A DNA stretch of 64,000 nucleotides, from assembly GCA_037833965.1 (NCBI GenBank), contig AP031355.1:19059501-19123500 (forward strand), written 5' to 3'. A model generated the notes under the pieces. That model was not told the origin of the DNA, searched no databases, and worked only from the letters and a program-made list of their open reading frames with translations. Below are positions 42,639-54,367 of this stretch, one piece after another (positions within the stretch are counted from its first letter, which is position 1; every line of letters begins with the position of its first letter). Position numbers and translations under genes: made by a program. The stretch comes from Marchantia polymorpha subsp. ruderalis. Its lineage: Eukaryota > Streptophyta > Marchantiopsida > Marchantiales > Marchantiaceae.

Positions 42639-42979
42639 TTAACTCTTGAGGCAAATCATCCTCACCCTCTGAACACTTTCACCTTCCTGAGGAATGGCAC
42701 CGAGCTGGTGGCATTCCTCAAGACGCATCCGCAAGGAGTCCAACTCCACTTCCTCCAATGATTGGTTGCAAGTAAGAATTTTTCTTAAAGAGTCTCGGAG
42801 TCCATCCATACCCTCCAGCCGAAGACGTTCAATGGATCGGTGCAATGGACCGTTAAATTCGAATTGCTGCCTAAACGCAGCGTTTCTAATAGAGGATTAG
42901 CTCTCCATAGAAGAAGTGAGCTATTGTTTAAAAAGCAGGCCGACCTGCCCTCATGGACGATTTTCCTCCTAAAAATCAA
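42639..42979 (-). pseudogene. Possible LRR-protein fragment (left arm, mirror copy)
   Basis: Inverted counterpart of 44447-44787, with the same LETLRLGSNSN and IERLRLEGMDG segments and a few substitutions. It differs near the poly-A stretch (44640 region), where the right arm has extra A residues. Confidence 0.35.
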
Positions 42980-44446
42980 TTTTCATTCAGGAAGATCAAG
43001 AGCTATGGCCTGAATGAACTTTCTCATTCTGGCTTTAGTAGACTGGAAGCTTTGGCAGGCGAAGAAAGTTGCAGAACGAAGCTCAAGTGAAGTGTCGAGA
43101 CTTGACAACTAGGACGGAGCCGACTTTGGAGTTCCCACGCTTGACAGATTTCGGCCTCTACGAACAATTACAAGTCGTAGAAGGCCAATTTGGCCGACAT
43201 GAACGATGTCAGCCAATCCGATGGAGGGCTTCTGATCTTCGCGTCTTCTGATCTTACCTTTCGCGGCTGACTACTGAAGAGAAGGCTCGAGCCGCCTCTC
43301 CAGACTGTCGAGGCGGACCGGATTTCGCGAGGGTTTACTATGTGTGCAACTGTACAGTTCAGTTGCACACATTGAATCTGGTGTCTTACTCTCCTTCGGC
43401 TTGAATCTGGTGTCCCACTCTCCTTCGACTTGATCGTCGTCCCCTTCCACCGTAGTATATATAGGTGGAGGGAGTACCCTATAGTATACGAGGTCAGCGC
43501 TAATGGCCGGGACAATCTCAAAGGCAAGAGAGACACTTCCTCTTATTAAAAATGGGAAGATTTCCAGATTGTGCAAGGCAATCTGGAAATACTTTTACTG
43601 TCTTTCGTAGATTGGCTTTCTCAGGTTTTACCCTATGTTCTGCATCTAGACAATTAATCATCTAAACGAAAATCTTGCATAGCATAATTTACTATATAAT
43701 CCATGATCAGATCTAACAAAAATCAATCTCATCGATGGGTATCATTTTGTCTACGTACCCATCCCATCTAAATTTGCGAGGAGTACTAAAGATTCCTCAG
43801 AGTCTTTTTCCCTCCTCGCATGAACTATAACAGGAAAAATATTTCCAGATTGCCTTGCACAATCTGGAAATCTTCCTATTTTTAATAGGAGTAAGTGTCT
43901 CTCTTACCTTTGAGATTGCGCTGACCTTGTATACTATATCGGTGGAAGCGGACGCTGACCTCGTATACTATATCGGTGGAAGGGGACGACGATCAAGCCG
44001 AAGGAGAGTGGGACACCAGATTCAAGCCGAAGGAGAGTAAGACACCAGATTCAATGTGTGCAACTGAACTGTACAGTTGCACACATAGTAAACCCTCGCG
44101 AAATCAGGTCCGCCTCGACAGTCTGGAGAGGCGGCTCGAGCCTTCTCTTCAGTAGTCAGCCGCGAAAGGTAAGATCAGAAGACGCGAAGATCAGAAGCCC
44201 TCCATCGGATTGGCTGACATTGTTCACGTCGGCCAAATTGGCCTTCTACGACTTGTAATTGTTCGTAGAGGCCGAAATCTGTCAAGCGTGGGAACTCCAA
44301 GGTCGGCTCCGTCCTAGTTGTCAAGTCTCGACACTTCACTTGAGCTTCGTTCTGCAACTTTCTTCGCCTGCCAAAGCTTCCAGTCTACTAAAGCCAGAAT
44401 GAGAAAGTTCATTCAGGCCATAGCTCTCGATCTTCCTGAATGAAAA

Positions 44447-44787
44447 TTGATTTTTAGGAGGAAAATCGTCCATGAGGGCAGGTCGGCCTGCTTTTTAAAC
44501 AATAGCTCACTTCTTCTATGGAGAGCTAATCCTCTATTAGAAACGCTGCGTTTAGGCAGCAATTCGAATTTAACGGTCCATTGCACCGATCCATTGAACG
44601 TCTTCGGCTGGAGGGTATGGATGGACTCCGAGACTGTTTAAAAAAAAATCTTACTTGCAACCAATCATTGGAGGAAGTGGAGTTGGACTCCTTGCGGATG
44701 CGTCTTGAGGAATGCCACCAGCTCGGTGCCATTCCTCAGGAAGGTGAAAGTGTTCAGAGGGTGAGGATGATTTGCCTCAAGAGTTAA
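44447..44787 (+). pseudogene. Possible LRR-protein fragment (right arm)
   Basis: Two overlapping frames give leucine-rich-repeat-like sequence: NPLLETLRLGSNSNLTV, then after a shift IERLRLEGMDGLRD and NQSLEEVELDSLRMRLEEC. The spacing of Leu residues fits two to three LRRs of the ribonuclease-inhibitor or NLR type. It is too short and frameshifted to be a gene. Identification is tentative. Confidence 0.35.
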
Positions 44788-47307
44788 TGTTTCACATATG
44801 CTTTTCGTTCGAGTGATGGATGGTAGAGAGGTTGAATTTCTCGACTGATGTGAATTAGGGAGTCGACTTGATATGGATTCCTCCATCACGGTCTCCTGTA
44901 GGCGGTCAATTGTGTTCCTCGGAATGGTGAACAGGATGGAGCGCAAAGACTCGTTTCTTCCTACATTCTTCACATTCTGCTTTATCGCTTCCTGTGTCCA
45001 GACTTTCCATGATTTTTGTACTCTCGTTACGAAACCGGGATGCGACCCTCCACCGAAACTTACTGTCACTGCCTACCGTAGAAAGAAAATATTGAACTTG
45101 TTGTCGAGAGCATGGAAGCATCCATAGCTAGCTAGCTAGCGATGACCGAAGCGATGGATACGTCCATAGGTTGAGAAGAACTCGTGTTGAAGAAAGTTGA
45201 GACACTACTGTGAAATCCTCATTCCCAACAATTTCTGCAACGATTTCATCTTGTGTTAGCTTTTGCAGCAGACGCGACGTTCCTGGCAGAGGAATTCAGT
45301 CTTAGTCAAACTTGCAATCTGTCTGTCCTGGATGAAAATCCACATTTCTTTACTCATGTGAACTGTTGGGCCTTCTCTGGCCTCGTTTCACCCTTGACCA
45401 GCGCTCTCAGGATCTAGTTCTTAATTAAGCTGTCAGGCAGCTTGCGTGAGCTGCCGGGGCAGACGTAAATGCATGCGAGATTTGGTCAATATTTTAGTAA
45501 ACCCTCTGAAGACATTTTTTCGTTACGTTCCCAGCAGGTTCTGCAGATTACTGCGGAAAATGAAGTGATGTAACCTGTTGCAAGCTAAAGTTTACATTTG
45601 GACACCACAGAGCAACGTACTCCCAAGCGAAAAGAAGCTGTTGAAAGCATGCTAAGGTGCGTACTGCTTTCATGTGAATCAAGCTTCAATCACTGAGATG
45701 TTATAGGTACAAGGTTATTGTTTTGTATTAACTGTAACTTTTATCTCAGATCGTGCCCAATCATTTTCCTGGCGTCCATGACGCACCACAGGCAAGAGGT
45801 TTGTGAGCAATGAAAACATAGAATCTGACGCCTAACATTACATCATAGAACATTCTGCCGGGAAGGAGAATAGAAAGCACGAAAGCATGGTGTAATGCTT
45901 AAAGATGTTACCACCACAGCCTGCAGTTCCTTCACTACGATCAGAACTAGCCTTCTTGTTCTTCCAGCACCTGATCCACCATTATGTCCTCCTCCAAAAC
46001 AGCTTACAAATCTAGTAGCATCTAGTAGCATCCGAAACTATCCAGAAATACAAAATTGTTGAGCTTGTTGAATTTAGATGAACTGAATTTTGCAGTAGCC
46101 TGCTGGACTTGGAAAGAGAACTTTGAAAGCAAGGTATGCCACAGTTCTCACTCCCAGTAAGCCACCGCAGAGCATGTCAACTCATGCTTAAGGAAAGATA
46201 TTGAGGAGCAATAACTGTGTAGTCGTTGATATATATTGCCATTGAATCTCTAATCAAATATCATCAATATCTGATTGATGATATCTGACTACAAATTCAG
46301 TGGCAATGTAATCAACGACTAGATAGTTATGGCTCCTCAATATCTTTCCTGTGTGCTTCAACGGTCGATTGCTAGGGTCACATACTACGTTACGGTCGGT
46401 CGCCTTCAGGATTTCACCTTTCTTATTTATGACCTCATCAGATCTGATCTGAAGTACGGGAGTGATAATTAACTAAATGTGTCCTCACGTGGTACATCTG
46501 TCGATAGACTTCCAAGCGTGTTCGTTAAGCTGAGAATTCGATCATCTTGGCCGCATGTCGATCAGACTCGTACGTACGACAACGCTCTTGAACATTGTTA
46601 GAAGGCAGTCCTTGATTTGAAAATCTTGAGGAAAGTTACCGTCACAGGGGCATACAACTCAGGGAGTGGTAGCTTCGTAGAGCATTCGGCAGATGTGCTC
46701 TAAGTTCTTGCAGGCATACATTCACTGAACTTTTCGCTTGGAATCACCCGGTACCGAGTCACGTCACACCAATAGCTGCATTATTACATACCAGACATGC
46801 TTTCTCAATAAAGTTCTTGCAGTCTCAAAATTTCACTCACGTTTAAAAGGGCTGTTTGGGAATACATGTACATACAAGACTGCTCTTGTCCTATAGTCAG
46901 AAGGGTTACGAAACTGATACGGGAGCACCCGAATCCTCATTAGCGACTCCTATGATCAAGATAAGAAGATGTTCTTAACATGAACTAAAATATTCGGAGA
47001 CTCAAGAACAGGAGAGACTCCTAGCAGGTACAGCACAGTACTTGGAACGCAGTAATACGCAGTTCCTGATTACCTATCGCTTCCTTCAATGATATGCAAA
47101 ATAGATCAAAGAAGCTAATTTGTACACCGAAAAGCTATCCTGGAAGAAGTCTTGCGATACTCCTGCTCACCAATCTTCATAAGGTTCGAAGAAACACTTC
47201 AAGAAAAAATTCCCTCTACCACAAAATTGGAATTTCACTAGAGTCGTTGACTATCAAGGCTTCAACCAGAAGTCTTGATCTGCTTCGAGCATATCCAAAC
47301 TGCGGAT
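44756..47307 (+). repeat. Segmental copy B (shorter)
   Basis: Matches copy A but lacks the parts at about 37790-38430, 39220-39720 and 40310-41250. The last junction (TTGTTAGAAGGCAGTCC near 46600) joins two places that share GAAG in copy A, as in microhomology-mediated deletion. Only short ORFs remain. It joins directly to the right arm of the large inverted repeat. Confidence 0.8.
46191..46350. repeat. Imperfect inverted repeat, arms about 75-80 bp, specific to copy B
   Basis: AGGAAAGATATTGAGGAGC at 46191 is matched inverted at 46350, and complementarity runs through TAGTCGTTGAT and ATTGCCA toward the centre (ATATCATCAATAT). Copy A (39880-39995) has only the right-hand arm. Copy-specific gain of an inverted arm. 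Confidence 0.8.
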
Positions 47308-48240
47308 ATAAAATCTTCGAATGTTGGTGGAAGTAACCACTTTCTGTGATGTTATAGATCGAGCAGAAATTGGATGATGTTGCTGGGCCGCTTGTGATGG
47401 AAGGGAAGATGTGACCGAATAAAACACATTGGTTGGATCCTCAAGAATACAGTTGATTGGACCTTATACATCATTAATACTTCCTCCATGTAGCGGTGCG
47501 GTTCATGTAGCCTCACCGCGTTCATTTTAGGACAGCGTTGCCACTTACCCTTCAGAGATGGACCTCACGTGCCCAACACAATCGTGCAGGGAACGAGTCT
47601 TGTAAATCGACAAAACTGCTCTCGTGCTGGCTGCAGTCCAGTCTAGAATGTGATCGCGACAGGCAGAGATCTGTACTCTGCACGATCGACCGGAGGGTCC
47701 GTATAAAAGGTTAAAGGGTCCGTGGTCGTTTCTGATTTTACCTCGGCGTAGGGAATTGGAATTGTTACGAAGGGCCGTAGCTTGGTCCACAACAGGAGGT
47801 AGAGATGGGCACCTGGTGCTCCCGTTCATCCTCGTCCCTCCCTTCTGTCGTGTCCACCACGTTTCAGTTATACGAATCGGAACAATCTGGTCGCAGAACA
47901 AGTGGTACTCAGTTCTAGATGTTGGGATGACATCAAACAGATGAAAGCAGTGCAATTGTTCCCAAGTACGTCAGGCACTTGCATTGATAAAATTGTAAGG
48001 CCTCGGGCTACAAGTCAGTCGAGACTTGGGTCTTGACTGAACCTCTATGAACGTCGCGTTTAGATACGAGGACTCCGGACACAGAGATATGCCGTGATCG
48101 ATATCTCGGTCCTGTTTCGCCTCGATCTATCCTTCTACCTTTTGTAGACTGCAAGATCTCAGCAAAGCAATCGGTAGGAATCGTACCCTCTACCTCTACC
48201 CTCTCTATCTCTGTTCGAGTCTGGCAAACCTCCGAGCCCC
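47308..48240. other. Spacer downstream of the ENPP gene
   Basis: No gene recognised; short ORFs only. A TATAAAAGG word on the plus strand near 47703 could be a promoter, but no convincing ORF follows. The 3' untranslated region of the minus-strand gene should lie at its right end. Confidence 0.4.
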
Positions 48241-49617
48241 CTAAGGCGAGAGGAGCAATGAATTCTTGAAGCTCAAGCTGCCATTGTTGGGGGCAGCGTT
48301 CTGGAGGCTGAGAATGTTGGCAATCACGTTGTAGACCTGCACATTCTCGAACGATGGAACGAGCCTGCCTCGGGCGAATTGTGGGCCACGAGCGATGAAA
48401 ATACTGCGCATCGACATCAGCGCATTATCGTAGCCGTGAACTCCACCGCACCAAGTGCCACTTCGGTCGTACGCGACGTTGTAGCTCTCATCGACCAGAC
48501 CGATGATGGGCTGGACTCGGCCCGATGAGTAGTGCAGCCTCGGGGGAAGGTCCTCGCGCAGGTACACCTTCAGATGCTCGCCGTTCTGAATTTTCCCGGT
48601 GGACAAGGCGTCCAGCATTCCCGCGTGCACATCGACAGCGCTCACATTCTCCGGCGGTCGAATGGTGAGCTGAGTGCCGCTGTACTCCACCCACTCGGCG
48701 GGAATGTTGATCCAAGGCTTGAAATCCTCAACGTAGATGTGCTTGCCCTCGCAGGTCTGCACCATGCCGTGATCTCCGAGCAGAATCAGAGACACATCGT
48801 CGTACACGCCCCTGGCCTTGAGCCCATCGATCAGCAGCCCCAGCAGCGAATCCACACGCTGCAGTGCCGCAGAGAGCTGCGGCCCATCGGGGCCCACGGT
48901 GTGGCCCTCAGCGTCGGGAGAGTTGAAGTACAGACTCATGAAGCTCGGCCTCTGCTCGTCGGGCAGATCCACCCACTCGAGCGCTTGATTGATGCGCTGC
49001 ACCTCCCCTACGCTTTTGTTGTAAGCTGGGCAGAACTGCGGCGGGCACGTCCATGGAGGCAGCTCCACTTCGCACCCGGGCCAGAACGAGGCGGCGGCGA
49101 CCTTCCCGAGCTTGGTCACGGTGACCCACAATGGCTCGCCCAGCCACCACTCGGGGCTGTTATCGCCACGCTTGAATTTCTTTCTCGTCACAGGATCGCG
49201 GAATTCGTTCTGAATGATGCCGTGCCATGCCGGGTACAGGCCCGTGGCGATGGAGTAGTGGTTGGGGAATGTGGCAGTCGGGTACACGGGGATGAGCCCC
49301 TTGGCCGCTGCGGTGCCCTCGGCCATGAGGCTGTCGATGTTGGGCGTGGACACCTTCTGCTGATAGCCCCATCGGAAGCCATCGAGCGAGATGAGAATCA
49401 CCAGCGGCTGCTTCAGCTTCTCCAGGGGCCGCGCGTTCCCCCAGTCCTCTGCTGACGACCCGGCTCCATTCTTCAGCAGATCGTGCCCTCCCACAAGCAC
49501 CAGAGCTGCGACGACGATCCCGGTCAGCCAAGTGTGCTGCTGGCCCGTCAGCCAGCGATTCAGGCCCTGCCCTGCCCCGCTCGCTCCTCGTATGAGCGGC
49601 TCCGTCTCGTCGGCCAT
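48241..49617 (-). CDS. Nucleotide pyrophosphatase/phosphodiesterase (ENPP family)
   Basis: The 458-residue single-exon product belongs to the type I phosphodiesterase/nucleotide pyrophosphatase branch of the alkaline phosphatase superfamily, which cleaves nucleotide or other phosphodiester bonds with two zinc ions. Metal and catalytic residues are all present: Asp79 (LISLDGF), Thr116 nucleophile in TATFPNHYS, Asn137 (IIQNEF), Asp235 and His239 (SPDAEGH), Asp282 and His283 (LGDHGM), His394 (GVHGYDN). One hydrophobic segment at about 30-44 near a short acidic N-terminus suggests a type II membrane anchor with the enzyme in the secretory lumen or outside the cell. The somatomedin and nuclease-like domains of animal ENPP1-3 are absent, as in plant and ENPP4/5-like forms. 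GC-rich codon use contrasts with the AT-rich surroundings. This is the clearest ordinary host gene in the window. Confidence 0.95.
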   Translation of the reverse strand: MADETEPLIRGASGAGQGLNRWLTGQQHTWLTGIVVAALVLVGGHDLLKNGAGSSAEDWGNARPLEKLKQPLVILISLDGFRWGYQQKVSTPNIDSLMAEGTAAAKGLIPVYPTATFPNHYSIATGLYPAWHGIIQNEFRDPVTRKKFKRGDNSPEWWLGEPLWVTVTKLGKVAAASFWPGCEVELPPWTCPPQFCPAYNKSVGEVQRINQALEWVDLPDEQRPSFMSLYFNSPDAEGHTVGPDGPQLSAALQRVDSLLGLLIDGLKARGVYDDVSLILLGDHGMVQTCEGKHIYVEDFKPWINIPAEWVEYSGTQLTIRPPENVSAVDVHAGMLDALSTGKIQNGEHLKVYLREDLPPRLHYSSGRVQPIIGLVDESYNVAYDRSGTWCGGVHGYDNALMSMRSIFIARGPQFARGRLVPSFENVQVYNVIANILSLQNAAPNNGSLSFKNSLLLSP

Positions 49618-49696
49618 TGCTGCCTTCCTTGTGCAAGTCGAGCTTCCGACACACTCACGCTGTCGATCTTAACTGTCGAAGATTTGTTCGGTACTC

Positions 49697-49704
49697 TTTA
49701 TATA
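49697..49704 (-). promoter_or_regulatory. TATA box of the ENPP gene
   Basis: TATATAAA on the minus strand, in CCTATATAAAGAG, lies about 80 bases before the ATG at 49617. This predicts a leader of roughly 50 nucleotides. It is a motif-based prediction. Confidence 0.65.
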
Positions 49705-50692
49705 GGACCTCGGCTTCCATTGATCCTATCGCAGTGCGAGCATCAAAGCTCTCTACCCGATCAGACGAATTTGTGGAACAGGGCCGCGAACCCGCCTCAC
49801 GATGGGTTGATTCAAAAGCGGATTGGCACTTCGCACCTGTGAGGTCGTCTGACCAGTTATCGGGGGGAGCGCAGTTAATCTGCGAGGCACCGACCGGGTT
49901 AGGCATTTCTTAAAACATATTCGATCGCACCCCTCTGTTTCTGAATTTTTTAACCATTTGGTAAGGAATCATGTTCCGCCGAGAACAATGAAATAATCTG
50001 GTTTGCATCCTCGACAGACTATGCGTCGCGTCGCACGTTGGCCCTTGATTCTCGCAGGCTGATTATAAAAAGCGTTTCGAAATCTGACTGTACTTTTCAG
50101 ACAGTAATCTCGGACTGGCTCTCATAGGCATCAGACTGACACTGCATCTGCAGAACGAAAAGATGGTGTGATTGCGTGGTCCCGGGTTGTATCATGGTTC
50201 GAGCATGTGTTCCTGCGTTTGAATATCATCTCCCGCTTCCTTTCTAGTGTCAGATACCAAAAGACATCTACTCGTTTAACCAATTCCGATTTTAAGTTCT
50301 TCATATACTTTATGACACATGGATGAAAATTCTTTGTGGATGGTTTTTGTTCTCACCATATTTCAACTAAACCAGACCTCAAGCCTCAGGTTTTCCATAG
50401 TTTATTTTTCTTCTCTGAGTTTTCTCGGTGCCTCCCTCAAAATGGAAGTGGAGTCGTGTATGAGTTTGTAATTCTTCGTGCGTCGCATGTCCTACAGAGA
50501 CATGCCATGCCGTGAAATAAGAAGTGGATCCCATAGTGAGTGGTTGTGGCGGTAATCAAGACTCATTGTTCGTCGATCTGATTCGGGATGCAAGTCCTAT
50601 GTCTATAAACCCATGTTACAGACTATCTCAGTGCTTTCAAGGACCGAGATAACTATTTACAAGTTGCACAGTCTGCTTTACAGTCAGAAGAA

Positions 50693-50723
50693 ATTCCCGT
50701 CACAGTTATAATGTGACGGGAAT
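50693..50723. repeat. Perfect 12-bp hairpin, 7-base loop
   Basis: ATTCCCGTCACA (50693-50704) and its exact inverse (50712-50723) surround GTTATAA. Confidence 0.75.
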
Positions 50724-52023
50724 GCCTATTCAAGATTTCAGCGTGTGGGGACTCGGCTAGTTACAGTCAGCCAGCTTAGATAGAATTACATAGTCAGCCA
50801 GCTTCAGCTTCTTTCTCCTGCTTCCGTTTCATACATAGCCAATGCTCGAAATAAGACTTCTCACATCTAGCAATCTTTATGTGATGAGCACCCTTGCTTA
50901 CCGAACAGCTTGCTTCCTTGGACTAAGCAAGTTCGTTAGAATTACTCCACACTTGTCAAGGATTTCAAAGGAAGATGTGTCAACATCGGGAGACACCGCA
51001 TCCGACATGCGAGAAATGTTGTTAAGTACGATGAATTTTCCCATGTCACGGACATGTAATACTTGAGAAGAGATAGCTTACGGAGGATGAAGAAAAACTT
51101 ATTAATTGAAACGCAATTGTAGTCGAGATAAAACCAGCACTTAGAAAGCTTGTGGAGCTAGTTAACAGAAGGTCTCGACTTGTACAAATACTTGTAAATA
51201 TAACTAGATGTTTTCCCATGACTTGATACACTAAGATAAATTGTACAACTTGCTAAAACGATTTGCACTTTAAAGTAAATTATAGACAGTAGTATAATTG
51301 ATGGAAAAAATGTCAAACTTGAGAGCTCATGTTCTACTTTCAAGGACATATTATCTCTCTTATTTGTCATAATAATGTATGTGAAAAAATGATCAGTCGG
51401 CCACTTCCCTTGAAAAAATCTTAAGTATGAACATATTTGTTATCATAGATGAATTTTCATAATGAATATTACGAGAATGATCACCTGGAAAAGAAAGGCA
51501 TATTTGACCCATGCTCTGATTTATAAGTTCATGGAATATGGAATATGTTTCCATATACCATATGTTTAAATTTTGTGTCACCCATTATCCGTGTTGGATG
51601 ACATTTATAAACACGACCATTGAATTTCCTATCATTGGGTGTCAAACATGACAAAATACATGCATGTTAGAGAGAAAATCTAGAAGATATTTATGTGAGT
51701 AAAAAAACAATACTAGTAAAAAGAGTTTCAACGCAAGCTAGGGATTGTCTAATGGATCAAAGTCAAACATATGCAATAATTCTATAAAAGTTATTCTGTT
51801 CGGATAGCAAGAAAAGTACTACTGACAATCCTAAATTGGATGACTTGTCGGTGATTTTATAGTTCTATAGACCCGTCATCCATCCATCCATCGTTTCTTC
51901 CAATAAACATTCATTTTACACCTCCACAATCCCTTTAATCAAATATTTGAACCTTTCAGCTTTCTGAAAAGTAGGGACTTCCCAAGAGAAAACAAGTGTG
52001 ACCACTTTTGAGCCAAAATGATA

Positions 52024-52347
52024 CTTCCCAAGGACTATAACATTGGAAATATAATTGAGCCGTTATGTATAAAAGTGCAGTACTCTCACTCTTCTTTACG
52101 CCTACTTCTTAACATGTAATAACACACCGTCGCTTCCGAAGGGCCAAAATTTGTGGAAATATATATAAGCCCTTATATGTGTAAGTACTCTTACTCTTTT
52201 TTTCACCGACTTCTTACCCTGGAATAACACACCATCACTTCCCAAGGGCCGAAATATTGGAAATATATATATGAGACCTTATATGTCTAAGTACTCTTAC
52301 TCTTTTCTTCTCCTACTACTTACCATGTACTAACACACCGTCAATTA
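52024..52347. repeat. Tandem repeat, about 105-109-bp unit x3
   Basis: Units start with CTTCC at 52024, 52133 and 52238. Each has GGAAATATA, a TACTCT-C-ACTCTT block and ends TAACACACCRTC. Moderately diverged. Confidence 0.85.
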
Positions 52348-54367
52348 AGATCCAAGGGTTTCATTTCACCGAGTGTGCTCAAGAGCATCTTTTATAAGTA
52401 TTTTAAAATTTGAGCCATCTTGATCAGAACGACGAATAGTGACCCCATTCATGTCGTTCATCAAACAGTTGGTTGGATTCTAACAAAGCGAGACAAACCT
52501 TCCTCATGTAGGAAAATGTTGCTCAGAGATTGGACATTCTCAGAGCACGAGGTTTACAATCTAACTGCGCAAGAATGACCTCATGACCTGCTTTTATCGA
52601 CGTGTCTGTCCATCGGCCTTGGTTCAGACACCAGTTGTGATTCGCTGCCACCTCAGCTGCAATGCTGAAGACCAGAAATTGCGCTTTATCTGTTGATATT
52701 TTGTTGTCAGGTGTTTATGACGACCCGGACAAGAACTTGGTGCTCATGTACACGTACAACTTTGACTGCGGTGACAGACCTTTGGGAATACAAATCACAT
52801 CAGACTGCAATTCGCACAGGAAATTCGCATAAGTAAACTTTAGAACGGAGTGAAGATCCATCGGAGATTCTAGATCTATTCAGAAATGTGTTCCGTTTTG
52901 GCAAAGAGACGACATGTACCACTTGCTTTGTGCAGTAGTTCATTGTGACCTAAAGTGCAGAGGGATCAAAGATCAAATCTTGCCAGCAAGGAGCCTCCTT
53001 CATGCCATGGATAGTGGGAGTTGTTAGCATCCAAGTCAGTATTTAGTTCGGTGATTTTCAAGATTAATGTATGCAATATATTTTAGTCTCCTTCTTGCTC
53101 TAGTACAGGGGTTAGAAATTCTCTTCGTTTATCACATAATCGGTTGGCATGTGATTTAATGAACAAATTATTATATTTTTTCGTTTTTCCTACTTAACAA
53201 TCCATGTTATACTAGACATCTAAAGGTGCCAAGTAGATTTGTGGGGGATGTGATTCGGCTGCACTGAAAGAGTTCATTCGCTGCACTTGTTATGAATGAG
53301 TGAGAAAGTGAGAATTGTGAAGAAGGTTGGAGAGAATAATTTAGTTCCACGAGTTTCATGGCCTTTGTCGATGGCTAGTTTTATTGATGAAATGATTTGT
53401 TTGGACATATTCGGAATGTATATGTAAGCAAGAGCGTATCATCCATAAGTATTGAGTTCACATTCAAATGATTGAGAAAGTCTTGATTTTGTATCACAAC
53501 GCTTATATATTTTGATTCAGTAAGGTTTATAAGCATCTTATGATTTCTTAGTAAAGATATTATCAGTGTGATGGTTCTACTATGTTTATTTCGATGGTTG
53601 CATTAGCTGTGGAAAAAAATTCAGATTAAGTAGTTTTAGTTATTCTTTTTTAAATGAAAAAACCCCCCTTCTTAGTAAATACATTTAAAAAGCTGATTAT
53701 CGTTTCTTCATAAAGCATACCACATAAGATCAATCTATCAATTGGTATCAGACATGACATGCACTATTTCTTTTCCTGATTTGTAAAAATTATTTAAAAT
53801 TATTGCAAACACATAGTTGAACAAATTTAGTAGATCAAAAATGATATGAAAAATAAAAATTAAGTAGTAAATCTTATTTTAAAGTTTAAATAAATTCTAT
53901 AAAGCCAAAAATTTGAAAATTGTAAAAATAGATTTTTTATATATGTGACATCTAATTTTTGTAAAAATATATTGATTTATATTTAATTTAAGCAAAAAAA
54001 CTTTTTGATCATTTTAAAATAATTTAAAATAATTTATATTTATTTTAAAATACCTATATATATTGTGGTAGTGTTGTTTTTTTGTTTTTTCAGAAATAGA
54101 GTAGTTAGGACGGAAAATCCACGTCATTTTTTACTTTTAAAGTAGAAGTAATTAGATTAAAATAGAATACGTCTTTGTACGCCAGAAGTTAAGAAGGAGT
54201 AGTAACCGCGAAGGAACTTCAGTAGAAGCGGTCAGTCTTCGGAGGTCGGCGAGGTCCTAACCCAAAGGAGCGGATCGGGAGGTCCCCATAAGAGGTAAGA
54301 GGTACGAAGACCTAGCTACTCCGAATACCTAGTAGGGTATTCGGGCGAGGGTATTTGGTATTCGCGG

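Larger units (their letters stand above)
42431..44997. repeat. Large inverted repeat, arms about 1.16 kb, loop about 245 bp
   Basis: 42431-43593 and 43838-44997 are inverted copies of high identity. The loop 43594-43837 is unique. The outer end of each arm (about 400 bp) is the same sequence that starts copy A at 37302, so that block occurs three times, once inverted. Mirror-image ORFs in both arms are a result of this symmetry. Confidence 0.92.
49905..54058. other. Spacer without supported gene
   Basis: Increasingly AT-rich towards 54 kb. Short ORFs only. It contains a 12-bp hairpin (50693-50723) and a three-copy tandem repeat (52024-52347). Confidence 0.55.

Noticed and set aside
47703..47944. 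A plus-strand gene behind the TATAAAAGG word (62-codon ORF at 47756)
   Set aside because: The ORF is short, has no recognisable domain, and the TATA word alone is common.
48532..49455. 307-codon ORF on the plus strand opposite the ENPP gene
   Set aside because: It is a GC-rich shadow frame; the minus strand carries a complete catalytic domain.
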